Source: CAYUVF01 sp964448045
Lineage (GTDB): Bacteria; Bacteroidota; Rhodothermia; Rhodothermales; Salinibacteraceae
Assembly (NCBI GenBank): GCA_964448045.1
Contig: CAYUVF010000005.1
Span: 38,475 to 102,474 of the forward strand
Direction: 5' to 3'
Length of the DNA stretch: 64,000 nt
Numbering within the stretch: position 1 is the first letter of the stretch; every line of letters starts with the position of its first letter. Below are positions 26,075-36,500 of the stretch, piece after piece. The translations under genes were made by a program, and so were the position numbers. The notes under the pieces were generated by a model. That model was given only the letters and a program-made list of their open reading frames with translations. It had not been told where the DNA came from and ran no database searches.

Positions 26075-27277
26075 ATGAAAACCATCTACCGATCCTTCGT
26101 AGCTACGCTCGCGCTACTTGGCATGCTTGCAATGGCCATGCACACCCAACCCGCCGTTGCGCAAGACAGCGACGGCGACTTTCCAACCATCGATTTTGCC
26201 GTCAACGTGATGCAGTCGGCCCAATACTTAGGGGTCGACGACACCAATCCATTGAAACGCCCGGACCTCGATGAGGATCACGTGGGGTTTCATCGCATCC
26301 GGGCGGGCCTGAACCTGTCCGTACAATTTCACGAACGCGTCAGCGCGCTGGTGATGATCGAGTCGGAGCCGAACGACTTCGGCGGACTCGACGTGTCGTC
26401 TCAGTTCGAGCCGCAAGTAGACTTTGCCATTATGGACATTCAACTCACGGACGAACTGATCTTTCGCGCTGGCACCCCGGTTACCGGGCTCTTCAAGTTC
26501 CGCGGCTACTCGGACGGGCCTGTCGTACAGGGCAACCCGGTCATCGGGAACTCCCCAGCCGATATCATCACGGCAGGACAGGGCGTGAAGCTCATTGGAA
26601 ACTACGAGAGCGTAGGGTTCGACCTCACCGTGAACCGGGGCTTTGGGGAGTCCTTCCACTCTGGTGGCACGACGGGGGTTGACCTCATCGGCAACCTCAC
26701 GATTCAGCCCAGTGAACAATATGGCCTGGGGCTCGGCATTGGCGCGGCAACGGGCAACAAGCTCCTGCAGGCGGCCGCGGGCGACGGCGAAAACTACAAC
26801 CTTACGGGCGGGGCCAGCGCCTCGCGCGAGACGCACGCTGCCATGCCGGGCGAACTGATCATCCAGGGCGATGCCATGGCGAACGTATCCAATTTAAAAG
26901 TGAGTGCCTGGGGCGGCTTCGCCACCGGCCAAATTGCCGGCCAAACGCAGAACCCGGCGGTAAATGGATTGGGCGATGACGCTCAAGCCGCTTACGCAGG
27001 CGTGAACGCAAAGCTCGACGTCTCCCCCTCCGTATTTTTTGGACTGCGAGGGACGCTCGTCGCTAACATTTCGGACGAAGACGACTCAAGCGTTTCGAGC
27101 GCCGACTTTTCCGAAAGTTCGTCCCTGAGCCGCCTGGAAGCCAGTGTTGGTTTCACGTTCTTCGACGCCGCGATGCTCAAAGTGGGCGCCGTGCGCCAGG
27201 TCGAAGGCGCCAACTCCTTCGGGCAGATCGGCAATAATTGGTACGGTGCCGCAGCCGAGCTCTCGTTTGCCTTCTGA
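26075..27277 (+). CDS. Outer-membrane porin-like beta-barrel in the glycerol locus
   Basis: A 400-residue exported protein. The signal peptide MKTIYRSFVATLALLGMLAM ends near AVAQ, and mature sequence alternates hydrophobic/polar residues with glycine and aromatic girdles, as in porins. The last residues LSFAF end in phenylalanine, the usual beta-barrel assembly signal. The early segment FHRIRAGLNLSVQFHERVSALVMIE resembles Bacteroidota porins of the OprO/OprP-like class. Its position after glpK-glpD suggests it lets glycerol or related small solutes through the outer membrane; this is inference from context only. Confidence 0.75.
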   Translation: MKTIYRSFVATLALLGMLAMAMHTQPAVAQDSDGDFPTIDFAVNVMQSAQYLGVDDTNPLKRPDLDEDHVGFHRIRAGLNLSVQFHERVSALVMIESEPNDFGGLDVSSQFEPQVDFAIMDIQLTDELIFRAGTPVTGLFKFRGYSDGPVVQGNPVIGNSPADIITAGQGVKLIGNYESVGFDLTVNRGFGESFHSGGTTGVDLIGNLTIQPSEQYGLGLGIGAATGNKLLQAAAGDGENYNLTGGASASRETHAAMPGELIIQGDAMANVSNLKVSAWGGFATGQIAGQTQNPAVNGLGDDAQAAYAGVNAKLDVSPSVFFGLRGTLVANISDEDDSSVSSADFSESSSLSRLEASVGFTFFDAAMLKVGAVRQVEGANSFGQIGNNWYGAAAELSFAF

Positions 27278-27682
27278 GGCGGGATCGTGGGTTTGAGGGC
27301 AATGGACTCACAATAGCCCGGGAAACGCCAAAGCTGTTCCTACTTCCACCATCAAAGGAGGAGACGTGGAGTCTGTAAAAACAGTCGGCCGTCCCCTGGT
27401 AACTTTGTTCAGAGTGCAGTACTTCAAAACGGACCCGGCCGTACACTACACCGGCTTTCGGCCGTACACTACACCGGCTTTTATTGTTCGCAGGCCGCTC
27501 GAACCGCTTCGAAGTGTCTAGTTTATTCGGATGGTTCCCCCTGCACGACGGTGTTGGACCTTCCAACCGGAGTCGGTCGCATTCTCAGCGGCTCCCACCT
27601 TCGGTATCACCTACCACACGCAGTATTGGAAGCCCCCTGCTTTTTCTGAACTCGTTTTCTTCACCACGGATCTTTTAATGCT
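27278..27682. other. 405-bp intergenic region with a tandem repeat, no gene
   Basis: No credible coding sequence is seen. It holds the 23-bp tandem repeat (27436-27481), a partial AANCGNTT match (AACCGCTT near 27502-27509) that resembles the candidate operator before the glpK genes, and a pyrimidine-rich leader before the next gene. No clear terminator for the porin gene was found. Confidence 0.6.
27436..27481. repeat. Two-copy tandem repeat, 23-bp unit
   Basis: The unit beginning CGGCCGTACACTACACCGG is present at 27436-27458 and again, without change, at 27459-27481. It lies about 200 bp upstream of the membrane-protein gene. Confidence 0.92.
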
Positions 27683-28742
27683 ATGGAAGCTCTACTTGAG
27701 GTAAGCTGGATATACTTGATTCTCGCAGCTTTTGCCGGAGGCGCATTCGGTGCGTCCATCGGCGCGTTGCCTGCGTTTGTCTTTACCGGGATTATGGTTA
27801 TTGCCGGCGAGGCTGGCGGATTAGGCGGCGTAACGGGTCAAATTGCTTTTGGCGCCGTCTTCGGTCCACACATTTCGTTTGCTGGAGGCGCTGCAGCGGC
27901 GGCTTACGCCGCAAAGAAAGGCTATATGGAAACAGGATTTGACTTCCACGAAGGGAAAAACATTACGTACGCACTTGGAACCCGGGTCGACGTACTGGTC
28001 GTCGGAGGCCTTTTTGGCATTTTGGGACTCGTTATCACACAGATATCGGTGGGCTTTAGCTTACCCTGGGATGGAATTGCAATAGCAGTCGTGTTGTCAG
28101 CAATTCTGCACCGCGCCTTTCTCGGATACAGCATCATCGGTAAAGTTCAGGGCGACGGCATTCTCGATATGACTCCGTTCGAGCGTGAAGAGAAAAAAGC
28201 CTTTGCAGAGGGCACGGTCATTGATCATGCCAAAGAACCGACCGAGCGTTTTGCGGTTGAACCCTGGCTCCCGCATCAGTACAAATGGGGATCGGTTGCC
28301 TTTCTCGGAATTGTGGTCGGGATACTGGGCGCCTTTATCGCGATCACAACGGGAAGTCCGTTTCTGGCATTCGGCATCAGCGCGGCCAGCCTCCTCTTCC
28401 TAAACCTCGGACGTCGCGGAATTTCCGGTCACGCACCACATTACCCTCCCGTCCAGCACCGCCGCGCTTGCGTACTTCGCAACGGTTGGTCAACCCATCG
28501 ACGGAGGGGGCATGCTGGCCGATTTTGGTGACGGAACCGTATTTACCGGTCTTCTTGTTGGCGCAGCGTTCGGACTTGTGTGCGCGCTCTTCGGTGAGTT
28601 CTTTCAGCGGATCTTCTACGCGCACGGCGACACCCACGTGGACCCGCCCGCCGCCGCCATCGTCTTCGGCACCTTTCTGATTGCCCTGCTTTACTTTGCA
28701 GGCGTATTTAGCACGGGCATCTGGATTCCAGGTACGGTCTAA
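27683..28742 (+). pseudogene. Multi-span membrane protein with +1 frameshift; candidate glycerol facilitator
   Basis: The frame from 27683 gives about 240 good residues with hydrophobic, glycine/alanine-rich spans (AFAGGAFGASIGALPAFVF, AFGAVFGPHISFAGGAAAA, DVLVVGGLFGILGLVITQI, FLGIVVGILGAFIAITTG). It then breaks down near 28410-28426. The next frame continues at once as FPVTHHITLPSSTAALA and on through two more spans to a TAA at 28740-28742. One extra base thus splits one gene of roughly 350 residues. I do not recognise the family. Placement behind glpK, glpD and the porin suggests transport of glycerol across the inner membrane. Marked broken because of the frameshift, which may be a sequencing error. 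Confidence 0.7.
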
Positions 28743-28778
28743 GAGCGAAAGCTGTACTCCACATCGCTAATCGCTTTC

Positions 28779-28816
28779 CAGGAGGCGGGCTTTGGCCCGT
28801 CTCCTGGTTTGTTTGT
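28779..28816 (+). terminator. Rho-independent terminator after the membrane-protein gene
   Basis: A 13-bp stem with one G-T pair (28779-28791 with 28796-28808, CCAGGAGGCGGGC) has a TTTG loop and is followed by TTTGTTTG. It lies 37 bases after the stop and before the convergent fbp copy 2. Confidence 0.85.
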
Positions 28817-28845
28817 AGACCGGTTGCCAAGAGACGCTACAGACG

Positions 28846-29934
28846 CTACGCATCAACCGCCTGCTCTCCATCCCTGGCGGTGCGCTCATCGCCCTGTAAA
28901 AAGGCCTCGGCCCGCTCGACCATCTCGGGGCTGCCGATGAACAGCGGCGTACGCTGGTGCAACTTCTCCGGGGTCTTCTCCAAAATGCGCTGGGTCCCAT
29001 CCGAAGCGCGGCCCCCTGCCTGCTCCACAATGAAGCCCATCGGATTGGCCTCATACATCAGCCGCAGCTTGCCTTCCGGGCTGCTCTTGGTAGCCGGATA
29101 GAGATAGATGCCGCCCTTCAGCAGATTCCGGTGGAAGTCGGTCACGAACGAGCCGATGTACCGCGTCTTGGCCGGCCGGCCCGACTCCGGGGCGTCTTCC
29201 TGAAGCCAATCGAGGTAGTTGCGGAGCCCCTCTTCAAAGGAATGATAGTACCCGCTGTTGACGGAGAAGATGCGCCCCCGCGGCGGAATGGTGATTTGTG
29301 GATGCGACAGCAGAAACTCACCGATGGAGGGATCGAGCGTAAAGCCGTTGACACCGTGGCCTGTCGTATAGACGAGCATCGTCGAGGAACCGTACACGAT
29401 GTACCCAGCCGCGACCTGCTCCGTCCCCGGTTGCAGAGCTGCATCCAGCTCGGGCCGGTCCTGCTCATACTCATCGGGCAGCCGGTAGATACTGAAAATA
29501 GTCCCGACCGATACACACACGTCGATGTTAGAGGATCCGTCGAGCGGATCGAGCAAGACGATGTATTTGCCATCGCCTTCGCTGTGGGTACTCAGCGGAA
29601 TGGCTTCAGCATGCTCCTCAGAGCCGATCAGGCAGCACTCTCCCCCGCGACGAAGCGCCAAGACGAACTCTTTATGTGCGAGCGCATCCATCTTCTTTTG
29701 CACCTCACCCTGCACGTTCGTTTCACCGGTATCGCCGTAAATGTCTACCAGACCTGCCCGGCGCATATCGCGGTTCACGATCTTTGCAGCCAGACTGATG
29801 TCCCGCAAGAGCCGGGAAAACGCACCGGTTGAGTGCGAAAAGCGGTCCTCCTGCTCCAGGATGAACTGCTCCAGCGTCTTGAATTCTCCAAGTTCTGTGT
29901 CCATAAAACTGCCGCGGCCGTTGGAGTCTGTCAT
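28846..29934 (-). CDS. fbp: Class I fructose-1,6-bisphosphatase (copy 2)
   Basis: A 362-residue FBPase with the same motifs as copy 1: TLEQFILEQEDRFSHSTGAF, GSEEHAE, LDPLDGSSNID, TRYIGSFVTDFHRNLLKGGIY and KLRLMYEANPMGFIVEQAGG. A second in-frame ATG (29904, MDTELGE) is also a plausible start. It closes the glycerol locus on the right and converges on the membrane-protein gene. Two full-length paralogues suggest different regulation or expression, since all catalytic residues appear kept in both. Confidence 0.95.
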   Translation of the reverse strand: MTDSNGRGSFMDTELGEFKTLEQFILEQEDRFSHSTGAFSRLLRDISLAAKIVNRDMRRAGLVDIYGDTGETNVQGEVQKKMDALAHKEFVLALRRGGECCLIGSEEHAEAIPLSTHSEGDGKYIVLLDPLDGSSNIDVCVSVGTIFSIYRLPDEYEQDRPELDAALQPGTEQVAAGYIVYGSSTMLVYTTGHGVNGFTLDPSIGEFLLSHPQITIPPRGRIFSVNSGYYHSFEEGLRNYLDWLQEDAPESGRPAKTRYIGSFVTDFHRNLLKGGIYLYPATKSSPEGKLRLMYEANPMGFIVEQAGGRASDGTQRILEKTPEKLHQRTPLFIGSPEMVERAEAFLQGDERTARDGEQAVDA

Positions 29935-30034
29935 AGCTCGTAGCGTTTGTTCAAGAAAGTAACGCGGGTGCCTGGAGGGCGCACGGCTTAAGATATGAAA
30001 CGAGGGGATCGATTTCGAGAATGGACGACCGGAT

Positions 30035-30751
30035 TCAGGATTCGATGTCTAATCGCTCCAGATCGATTTGTGCCAGAGTGCGGCGGGTGCGGGGCGCAGT
30101 TGTGCGCGTCGCCTCCAGATCGCGGATGCACCGGCGGAGTGCGGCGGGGGTGTCGACATCGTACCAGCGCGGCAGCACCGTAACCTCGGCCCCAGTGCGG
30201 GTCGCGCGCGCCATGGTTTCGCTGAAAACCTCCTCGTGGCTGTAGCGCATGTCCTCGAAGAGCTGTGGATAGTAGATATTCATGCCCAGGAGATAGTACC
30301 CTCCATCGGCGCTCGGGCCGATGCTGATCGCGCCAGGCTCGCGTAGCGCGACGAACGCCTGCTCGATGAAGCTCGACGGCAGCGTGGGATGATCGGTGCC
30401 GATGAGAGCGACGCGTTCGGCGCCCTCGTCCAGCGTCTCGCGCACAGCATTCCGCATCCGCGCGCCGAGGCCGTCGCCTTGCTGGACGCGCACGGTGAAG
30501 TGCTCCGGTACCCAGCCTGTGGTGCCATGGGGTGCAGGCGGAGCCCAGTATAGACGTACCCCCAGGTCCAGGGACGCGTACTGCTCCAACGCATCGCGCA
30601 GGAAGGCGTCGTACAGTGCCGCGGCGTCTCCCGGCGTCAAAACCGGAGTGAGGCGCGTCTTGACACGACCCGGCGCGGGCGGTTTGGCGAAGACGAGCAG
30701 TACATCGGCGGGGGCCTTCTCCGGGGGGGACGCGGCATCGGAGCGACTCAT
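30035..30751 (-). CDS. TIGR04282/DUF2064-family nucleotidyltransferase-fold protein
   Basis: A 238-residue soluble protein of the GT-A-like fold. The N-terminal LLVFAKPPAPGRVKTRL, the GDGLGARM and LIGTDHPTLP segments, and the GPSADGGYYLLGM motif define the DUF2064 (TIGR04282) family, often annotated as a glycosyltransferase without proven activity. It lies 32 bases downstream of the cysteine desulfurase gene on the same strand, so the two are probably co-transcribed. No functional link is evident. Confidence 0.85.
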   Translation of the reverse strand: MSRSDAASPPEKAPADVLLVFAKPPAPGRVKTRLTPVLTPGDAAALYDAFLRDALEQYASLDLGVRLYWAPPAPHGTTGWVPEHFTVRVQQGDGLGARMRNAVRETLDEGAERVALIGTDHPTLPSSFIEQAFVALREPGAISIGPSADGGYYLLGMNIYYPQLFEDMRYSHEEVFSETMARATRTGAEVTVLPRWYDVDTPAALRRCIRDLEATRTTAPRTRRTLAQIDLERLDIES

Positions 30752-30783
30752 AAGATGGGGGGCTGGGTGAACGAAGTGCCGGT

Positions 30784-31956
30784 CTATTCTCGCATGCGCT
30801 CGACGATCGCCGCCAGCGCTTCGACTGCGTAATCGACATCCTCGGCCGTCGTGGAGCGGCCCATCGAGAAGCGCACCGCCGCCGAGGCTATCTCACGCGG
30901 CAGGCCAAGCGCCGTGAGGACGTGGCTGGGCGCGAGAGCCCCGCTCGTACAGGCCGATCCGGCCGAAGCCTGCACGCCCTCCATATCCAGATTCAGGATC
31001 AGCATCTCGCCGTCGACGCGCGCATCATCCTGCGCCGGAAACGCCAGGTTGACGATATGCGGGGCCACGGGCTTCGCACCGAGCGGCGTGTTGATGATAA
31101 GGGGATCACCCACGGCATCCGTTACCCCATCGATCAGCCGCCGCTGTAGAGTACGGAGGCGAGATTGCTGGTCTTCAGCCGCATTGACAGCCCGCGCCAG
31201 CGCTTCGGCCATGCCGACTGCGCTGGCCACGTTCTCCGTCCCCCCACGCCGCTCGCGCTCCTGCGAGCCGCCCTGCACCAACGGATCGAGCTCGACCCCG
31301 CCGCGCACGTACAGCACGCCGATGCCCTTTGGGCCATAAAACTTGTGCCCGGACATCGAGAGCAGATCGACGCCCAGCGCATCGACATCGAGTGCGTACA
31401 GGCCCGCGGTCTGGACCGCATCGGTGTGGAGCAGGACGTTGTGCTCGCGACAAAGCTCGGCGATCTCGGCGATCGGGGTCAGGACACCGGTTTCGTTGTT
31501 GGCGTGCATCAGCGACACCAGCCCGACGTCATCGGTCAGCGCCGCGGTAAGCTGATCGGGCGTGATCGCGCCGTGGGCCTCAGGCGTCAGGATGGTGACG
31601 GGCCACCCTTCATCCTGAAGCGCCTCGGTAGGTCGTAGCACGGCCTCATGCTCGGCGGCGGAGGTGACCAGCCGCGGCCGCTGGCGCTTGTGCCGGGCCT
31701 GATGACGGAGCACCCCCTTGATGGCGAGGTTATCGGCCTCGGTACCGCCGCTGGTGAAGACGATCTCACCGGGCTGCGCGCCGATCAAGCCGGCAATCCG
31801 CTCGCGGCTCTCCTCCATCGCGAAGCGCGCCTTCCGCCCGAGTGCATGCACGGAAGAGGCGTTGCCAAAATGATCGGTGAGATACGGACGCATCGCCTCC
31901 AGCACCTCCGGATCGAGAGGCGTGGTCGCCGCGTGATCGAGATAAACCCGGTTCAT
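30784..31956 (-). CDS. Cysteine desulfurase (NifS/IscS type)
   Basis: A 390-residue class V aminotransferase-fold enzyme that takes sulfur from cysteine for iron-sulfur clusters and thiolated tRNA. The N-terminal VYLDHAATTPLDPEV, the PLP lysine in SMSGHKFYGPKG, and the active-site cysteine in GSACTSG are all present. HANNETGVLTPI and ERRGGTENV are also typical. The short active-site loop points to the IscS/NifS group and not SufS. No scaffold gene (iscU) is adjacent, so iscS versus nifS cannot be decided. Confidence 0.94.
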   Translation of the reverse strand: MNRVYLDHAATTPLDPEVLEAMRPYLTDHFGNASSVHALGRKARFAMEESRERIAGLIGAQPGEIVFTSGGTEADNLAIKGVLRHQARHKRQRPRLVTSAAEHEAVLRPTEALQDEGWPVTILTPEAHGAITPDQLTAALTDDVGLVSLMHANNETGVLTPIAEIAELCREHNVLLHTDAVQTAGLYALDVDALGVDLLSMSGHKFYGPKGIGVLYVRGGVELDPLVQGGSQERERRGGTENVASAVGMAEALARAVNAAEDQQSRLRTLQRRLIDGVTDAVGDPLIINTPLGAKPVAPHIVNLAFPAQDDARVDGEMLILNLDMEGVQASAGSACTSGALAPSHVLTALGLPREIASAAVRFSMGRSTTAEDVDYAVEALAAIVERMRE

Positions 31957-32226
31957 CGGAGCCTGTCGGATTGATCGAACAAAACCAGGGATCGAAAGCT
32001 GGGATCGTACTCAACGCGCCGCCCCCGATGCTGATTCCTGTATGGGGCTTCTGTGATTTTGCCGATGGGGCACGCCCCGCACGAATCCTCGAAGCCGATA
32101 GCAGGTTCATGACGATCCGGGCTGGGCCTCGAAACCATCCAGGCCGCCGCCTGTGTTGAGAGTGATGACACGGCGCCCATCCGCCACCCTGCATGATTTC
32201 TCACACCCACCGACCCGTGTTGCAGC

Positions 32227-33540
32227 ATGGATAAACTGGTCATCCAGGGGCAGCAGCCCCTCCGGGGTACGCTCCCGGTCAGCGGATCGAAGAATACCGC
32301 GCTCCCACTCATGGCCGCGGCCTTGCTCGCCGATGGCACCTCCACCATCGACCACGTCCCCAACCTGCGGGACGTGCGCACCTTTGCCAACGTGCTCCGC
32401 GTTTCAGGTGCCGAGGTCACGTTCGATCCGGCCGCCCATCAAATGACAATCGACGCTACGCGCATCAGTCATCCGGAGGCGCCGTACGAGCTCGTCAAAA
32501 AGATGCGGGCGTCGTTTTACATGCTCGGGGCGCTGGTGGGCCGATGTGGGCAGGCGCGCGTGTCGCTGCCCGGCGGATGCGCCTGGGGCCCTCGGCCCGT
32601 CGACCTGCACATCAAAGGCATGCAGGCGTTTGGAGCCGAGATTGAGCTCGATGAGGGCTATGTCGTCGCGACCACTCCCAATGGGCAGCTCGATGGCGGA
32701 TCGTTCCGGTTGGACCCCTCCAGCGTCGGCGCCACAATCAACCTGCTTCTCGGCGCCGTGACGGCGCGGGGGGGCTCGCGCATCGAGAACGCTGCGCAGG
32801 AACCCGATGTGGTGGCGTTTGGCCGAGCGCTGCAGGAGATGGGCGCACAGATTGAGGGCCTGGGCACGCGCACGATTGAGATTCAGGGCGTCGACGCGCT
32901 CCACCCCCTCTCCTTTTCCAACACGCCCGATCGGATCGAGCTGGGCACGTACATGATCGCCGCAACCATTGCGGGCGAGCCCGGGTCGCCGGTCCGTATG
33001 ACCCACGCCGAGCCGGAGCACCTCGGCCATGCGTTCCGCGAGGCGTTTGCGCATACGGGGGCTCACGTCGAATACGGCGATACCTACGTTGAGGTCGCCG
33101 CGCCCGAGACGATCCAACCCGTGTCCATCACCACCGGCACGTATCCCGGCTTCCCCACGGATCTCCAGGCGCAGTGGACCGTGCTGCTTGCCTGCTCGGA
33201 CGGGACGGGCACCGTCACAGATACCATCTACGACGACCGTTTCAAACACATCCCCGAGTTGCAGCGCCTGGGCATCCAGGCCCGCGTGGAGGACAACACG
33301 GCCATCGTGGAAGGCGGCCATCCGATCAAGGGCGCCGAAGTGATGAGCACCGACCTGCGGGCCAGCGTATCGCTCGTCCTGGCCGGTATGGTTGCGGAGG
33401 GCACCACGCACGTCCGCCGCGTCTATCACCTCGACCGCGGGTACGAAAACCTCGAAGGCAAACTGCGCGATGCCGGCATCGACATCCGCCGTGCGGAATA
33501 TGACGAATTCGCCGAGCCGCACCCCCAGGAGGCCACATAA
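32227..33540 (+). CDS. murA: UDP-N-acetylglucosamine 1-carboxyvinyltransferase
   Basis: A 437-residue enzyme for the first committed step of peptidoglycan synthesis, adding enolpyruvate from PEP to UDP-GlcNAc in the cytoplasm. LPVSGSKNTALPLMAAALL near the N-terminus, MRASFYMLGALVGR, the catalytic-cysteine loop PGGCAWGPRPVDLH, and DLRASVSLVLAGMVAEG near the end identify it. The Cys is kept, so fosfomycin sensitivity is expected at that site. It ends 18 bases before the convergent large barrel gene. Confidence 0.96.
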   Translation: MDKLVIQGQQPLRGTLPVSGSKNTALPLMAAALLADGTSTIDHVPNLRDVRTFANVLRVSGAEVTFDPAAHQMTIDATRISHPEAPYELVKKMRASFYMLGALVGRCGQARVSLPGGCAWGPRPVDLHIKGMQAFGAEIELDEGYVVATTPNGQLDGGSFRLDPSSVGATINLLLGAVTARGGSRIENAAQEPDVVAFGRALQEMGAQIEGLGTRTIEIQGVDALHPLSFSNTPDRIELGTYMIAATIAGEPGSPVRMTHAEPEHLGHAFREAFAHTGAHVEYGDTYVEVAAPETIQPVSITTGTYPGFPTDLQAQWTVLLACSDGTGTVTDTIYDDRFKHIPELQRLGIQARVEDNTAIVEGGHPIKGAEVMSTDLRASVSLVLAGMVAEGTTHVRRVYHLDRGYENLEGKLRDAGIDIRRAEYDEFAEPHPQEAT

Positions 33541-33558
33541 CTGCTGCTGACTCTATCG

Positions 33559-36500
33559 TCAAAATTGGGCGCTCAGCTGCATCCGAAAGGTGTTGATGAC
33601 AGGCGCCTCCGCCGGTGCGCGACCATCGTACGATAGCGTGGCACGCAGGTAATCGTTAATCCGGTACTGTCCGTCCAGACTCCACAGAAAAGACGTGCCC
33701 GCCCCGCGCCCCTCGGTGAGTTCGAACTGCGCCAGCCCGACTGCCTGTCCATCGAGCTCGATATGGGCTGCTTCGATCCGGCCCGTCACCTGAAAGCGGC
33801 TCGCCTGCGCATACCGCACGCTTACGGGCACTTGAAGAATGTGCGCGCGCCGTGCGCCTGCCGCATCCGTCTTTCGCCCCACCACGGCGCCCCCAGTAAT
33901 CCGCCACGGCGGTTTGGGCCGGTACGTCACCTCCGGCCGCACCTCCACTTGATCGATATCGTAGCGACGCGCGTCGGCGAACGCCTCGCTGTCGAGCCGG
34001 TCGGTGCCCACCTGGGCGGCGAGTTGGGCGGACCACCGCGCCGCCGGACGGATGCGCCCCTCCAGGTGCCACGTGTTGAGAAAGCGGGTCTGCTGCCCGG
34101 CTGCACGCTCGCTCAAACCCCGAATCTGACTGAAGGAGAGATCGAGCCCGTAGTGGGGCGTGCGGCGAAACAGGTAGACATCCTGCTCGATGCGGAGCTG
34201 ACCGTCCAACGTCGTCCCCGGCTGGCGAAGGTCATTAGGATTTAGCAGATAGATCTGCGCGATATTCGACTTTCGGCTTTTCTCGCGTACCTCCAGCGTG
34301 GTTTGCGTCGTTGCGTGGGCCAGCCATCGCTTCCAGGTCGCCTCCGCGCGGCGCCACTGCCGACCCGGATCAAGGTGGAGGCGCAGGCGCGTCTCGACGT
34401 TGATGACCGGCGTCAACGAATCGGAAGGCACGAAGCGCTGAACGTACTCGCCCTCGTTGGGCGTCGTCTCCGGCACAAACTCATCGATCTGGATGATCCC
34501 ATCGCCATTGCTATCGGTCCACACGTATTGCCCCAACTCCGGGCCCGTCCGCACATACAGCTCCTGTAGCGTAGGCGTCCGCTCGGTCAGCGCATCGTAA
34601 AACCCGTCGACCTCAACGGCCCGCCCGAAGGGTTTGGCACTGGATTTCAGTTGCAGAAGGATCGACTCGGTATCTTTGCGCTGCTCGTTTACGCGGAAGT
34701 AGTCGGTCACCTCGCGAACGCGATAACCGATGCGCGCCTGCGTTCGAAAGGAAGAGGCCGGATCGTAGGTGACATCACCCCGCATCGTCCACGCCGTCGC
34801 GGACTCGCGCAACGCCCCAGCAGCCCAGTCGCGCTCGGTCCGATACGCGAGAGATCCGCCCGCCTCCAGTGCGCCGGACTCGTACTGCACGCCCGGCCGG
34901 TATTCGAGGAACGAAAAGGAGGTTCGCGCCAGGCTGTCCGTCCCGCTGACCGTCTGCCTCCTCCGTTCATGATTGACCTCAAGGCGTGGTGTAAAACGAG
35001 CATTCAACACCCCCTGCTCGACTGATCCGCGCTGCCGGAGCCAACGGCCATCAAGGCTATTTCGAGCATCCTCGCTGGTGATGTATTCGAGTTGATACGC
35101 AACCGTTGGCCCGTGCGCCTCGGCCGTCTGGAGCTGGAGGGTCCGACGGCGTCCAGTGAACTGCTCGCCCCGTTGCAATCGCCCCCATTCACCCTGCACG
35201 AACGACTGCGGCGTCACGTCCCATCGGATCTCGGCTTGGTCGATGGTCTCCTGCGCCGTCCGCTCGGACGGATCGAACCCGCGCCGTGCGAGATTCCACT
35301 TCCGCCCAAATTCAACCGGACGCGTGCGATTGAACGTGGTGAAATGAGCACTGCGGCGCTCTCGCAAAGCCCGCGCAGAAAGAGCCCCCAGCGCCGTCGT
35401 CCCCCACTCTACCTCCGTCGGCTCGACACGGAGCCCCAACCGATACGCCTCCCCCTGATCGTTGGCTTCGTCCAGATCGGAGAGGCGGTTCTGGTCGTTC
35501 AGCGACCGCGCCCACTCACCGATAAGCTGCACCCCCTGCAGCGGCTCGATGCGTCCATTCATATCAAACAGACGCTGCTGGACGGGCCGGGGGAGTCGCC
35601 GTACCGGCGCATAGTCGCCTTCGCCCGGCCCGCGATATTCGTACAGGATTCCATTCACCGAGCGCCCGACGCGCTCATACGCGCCCTGCCCCGCACCGAC
35701 ACGGGTAAAACGTACACGAAACACGGCCACGCTGTCGGGCGGAGCGACATCGAGCGCCACGAAGACCGTATCGGTCGATCCATCGGGAAGCAAGCGGGTG
35801 GTGCGGCGATACTGGACGAAGGGCGCCTCGGGATCGAACTCCACCCGCTGGGCCCCAGTGCGGATGGCTTCGTCGTCACCGGCCCGGGCGAGCAGCGTCG
35901 AATCTGCGCCGGAGAGGTCAAAGATCTGGCTGAACGTCCGGCTGTCGGCCTCGCGCAAAAACGTCGCGCCTACCTGCGCACGCGGCTCTCCGCGGGCACC
36001 GGTCCAGAAATCCGCCTGGGCCTCCGCTCCCACCAGCGTCCGGCTGAACGTCGTCGTGCGATACTCAAACTCGACGCTGATCCTCCGGTCATCGGTGATG
36101 AGGCGGTTCGACGTAAACGTGATCTCGGCCTGCGCATAATCGATAACGTAATCGTTCGTTTCGCCCCGGGTCATTCGCTGGCCATCGAGGTAGACCCGTT
36201 CCGATCCGGCAATGACAATGATGAACCGCTCGCCCTGCGCCCCCTCCAGCCGATACGGCCCCTGGACGCCGTCGATCGGTTCGATCTCTTGCGTGCGGAA
36301 CTGCCCGCGCGTAGTCGCCCCCACGGCCGTCACCGAACCGCTCGCGAGACCGGGCACAGCGGGGCCCAGATCGCTCGTAGAGAGAACGGCCCCCTGGAGC
36401 TTCCGGGTAAACTGGCCAAAGGTGGACTGCTCGAAGCGCGCCTCTACATCGCCGAGGCGTGCAGTGCCCTCCGGGGCGTCGACGGCGATGAATACGCGGT

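Noticed and set aside
30035..30839. Second minus-strand frame of 283 codons over the TIGR04282 gene
   Set aside because: Arginine/proline-rich shadow; only the 238-residue frame has family motifs.
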